A program made the position numbers and the translations under genes. From positions 1 to 7,376 of the forward strand of contig JAEYVD010000885.1 in the NCBI GenBank assembly GCA_023432075.1: DNA of 7,376 nt, in the 5' to 3' direction. Positions within the stretch are counted from its first letter, which is position 1; each line of letters opens with the position of its first letter. This DNA comes from Pseudomonadota bacterium. Its GTDB lineage: Bacteria; Pseudomonadota; Gammaproteobacteria; Burkholderiales; Burkholderiaceae_B. The notes beneath the pieces were generated by a model. It did not search any database. It was not told the origin of the DNA and saw only the letters and a program-made list of their open reading frames with translations. Positions 7,121 to 7,376 of the stretch are shown in pieces.

Positions 7121-7376
7121 ATGTCGCCCCATTCGCCCACCGTCCTCATCCGCGACAGCGCGGAAGCCGATCTGCCTGCCATCAAGACCATCTACGCGCA
7201 CCACGTCCAGCACGGCACCGCTTCGTTCGAGCTTGACCCGCCCTCCATTGCCGAAATGCGCCAGCGCCGCGCCGGCGTCCTGGAAAAGGAAATGCCCTAC
7301 CTCGTCGCCGAGATCAACGGCGAAGTCGTCGGCTACGCCTACGTCACGCCCTACCGCCCGCGCCCCGCGTACCGGC
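7121..7376 (+). CDS. GNAT N-acetyltransferase, phosphinothricin/methionine-sulfone type (3'-partial)
   Basis: The first 85 residues of a GNAT acetyltransferase, which moves an acetyl group from acetyl-CoA to an amine; the gene runs off the right edge. The visible part has the N-terminal IRDSAEADLPAIKTIYAHHV helix region (10-29), the GTASFELDPPS strand (32-42) typical of the phosphinothricin acetyltransferase/MnaT/YncA group, and YLVAEINGEVVGYAYVTPYRPRPAYR (60-85), the central strands leading to the acetyl-CoA site. The acetyl-CoA binding loop itself lies beyond the window. Members usually act on methionine sulfone, methionine sulfoximine or phosphinothricin, but the substrate cannot be predicted from this half. 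The ATG at 7121 is the only usual start: an in-frame TGA is at 7091-7093 and no ATG, GTG or TTG lies between. No ribosome-binding site is visible; the leader (about 7020-7120) is pyrimidine-rich and contains a CTTGCGC direct repeat (7071 and 7081). It is divergent from the LysR-AraC pair. Confidence 0.9.
   Translation, partial: MSPHSPTVLIRDSAEADLPAIKTIYAHHVQHGTASFELDPPSIAEMRQRRAGVLEKEMPYLVAEINGEVVGYAYVTPYRPRPAYR

Overview
The window reads as ordinary chromosomal DNA from a GC-rich betaproteobacterium. The protein sequences and codon use are reminiscent of Alcaligenaceae (Achromobacter or Bordetella relatives), but this is an inference from remembered similarity and no search was run. Coding density is high, and seven protein genes account for almost all of the window. 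I see no rRNA, tRNA, CRISPR array, insertion sequence, phage gene or origin.

Left part (1-2076, plus strand): the end of a 2-oxo acid dehydrogenase operon. It holds the catalytic domain of the E2 dihydrolipoamide acyltransferase, cut off by the window edge, and directly after it the complete E3 dihydrolipoyl dehydrogenase (lpdA). E2 passes the acyl group to CoA and E3 reoxidises the dihydrolipoyl arm. The E1 genes should lie to the left. After lpdA, a small symmetrical repeat element (2085-2148) fills the gap to a converging gene.

Middle part (2166-5132, minus strand): a YafC-like LysR regulator and ilvD (dihydroxy-acid dehydratase, branched-chain amino acid synthesis). A strong rho-independent terminator lies between them, so ilvD ends its own transcript and the LysR gene probably has its own promoter.

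Right part (5239-7376): a LysR regulator and a NimR-like AraC regulator overlap by 4 bases (ATGA) on the minus strand, so two regulators appear to be translated as a pair. Divergent from them is the start of a GNAT acetyltransferase of the phosphinothricin/methionine-sulfone type, cut by the right edge. The shared 176-base control region has an AT-rich core with a LysR-type palindrome and a 31-base-spaced direct repeat, so it may control both directions.

I found no clear new system. The points most worth a second look are the paired GGTGTC-N-GACACC element, the coupled two-regulator unit with its divergent acetyltransferase, and the hint that the E2-E3 pair belongs to a secondary dehydrogenase complex rather than the main one.
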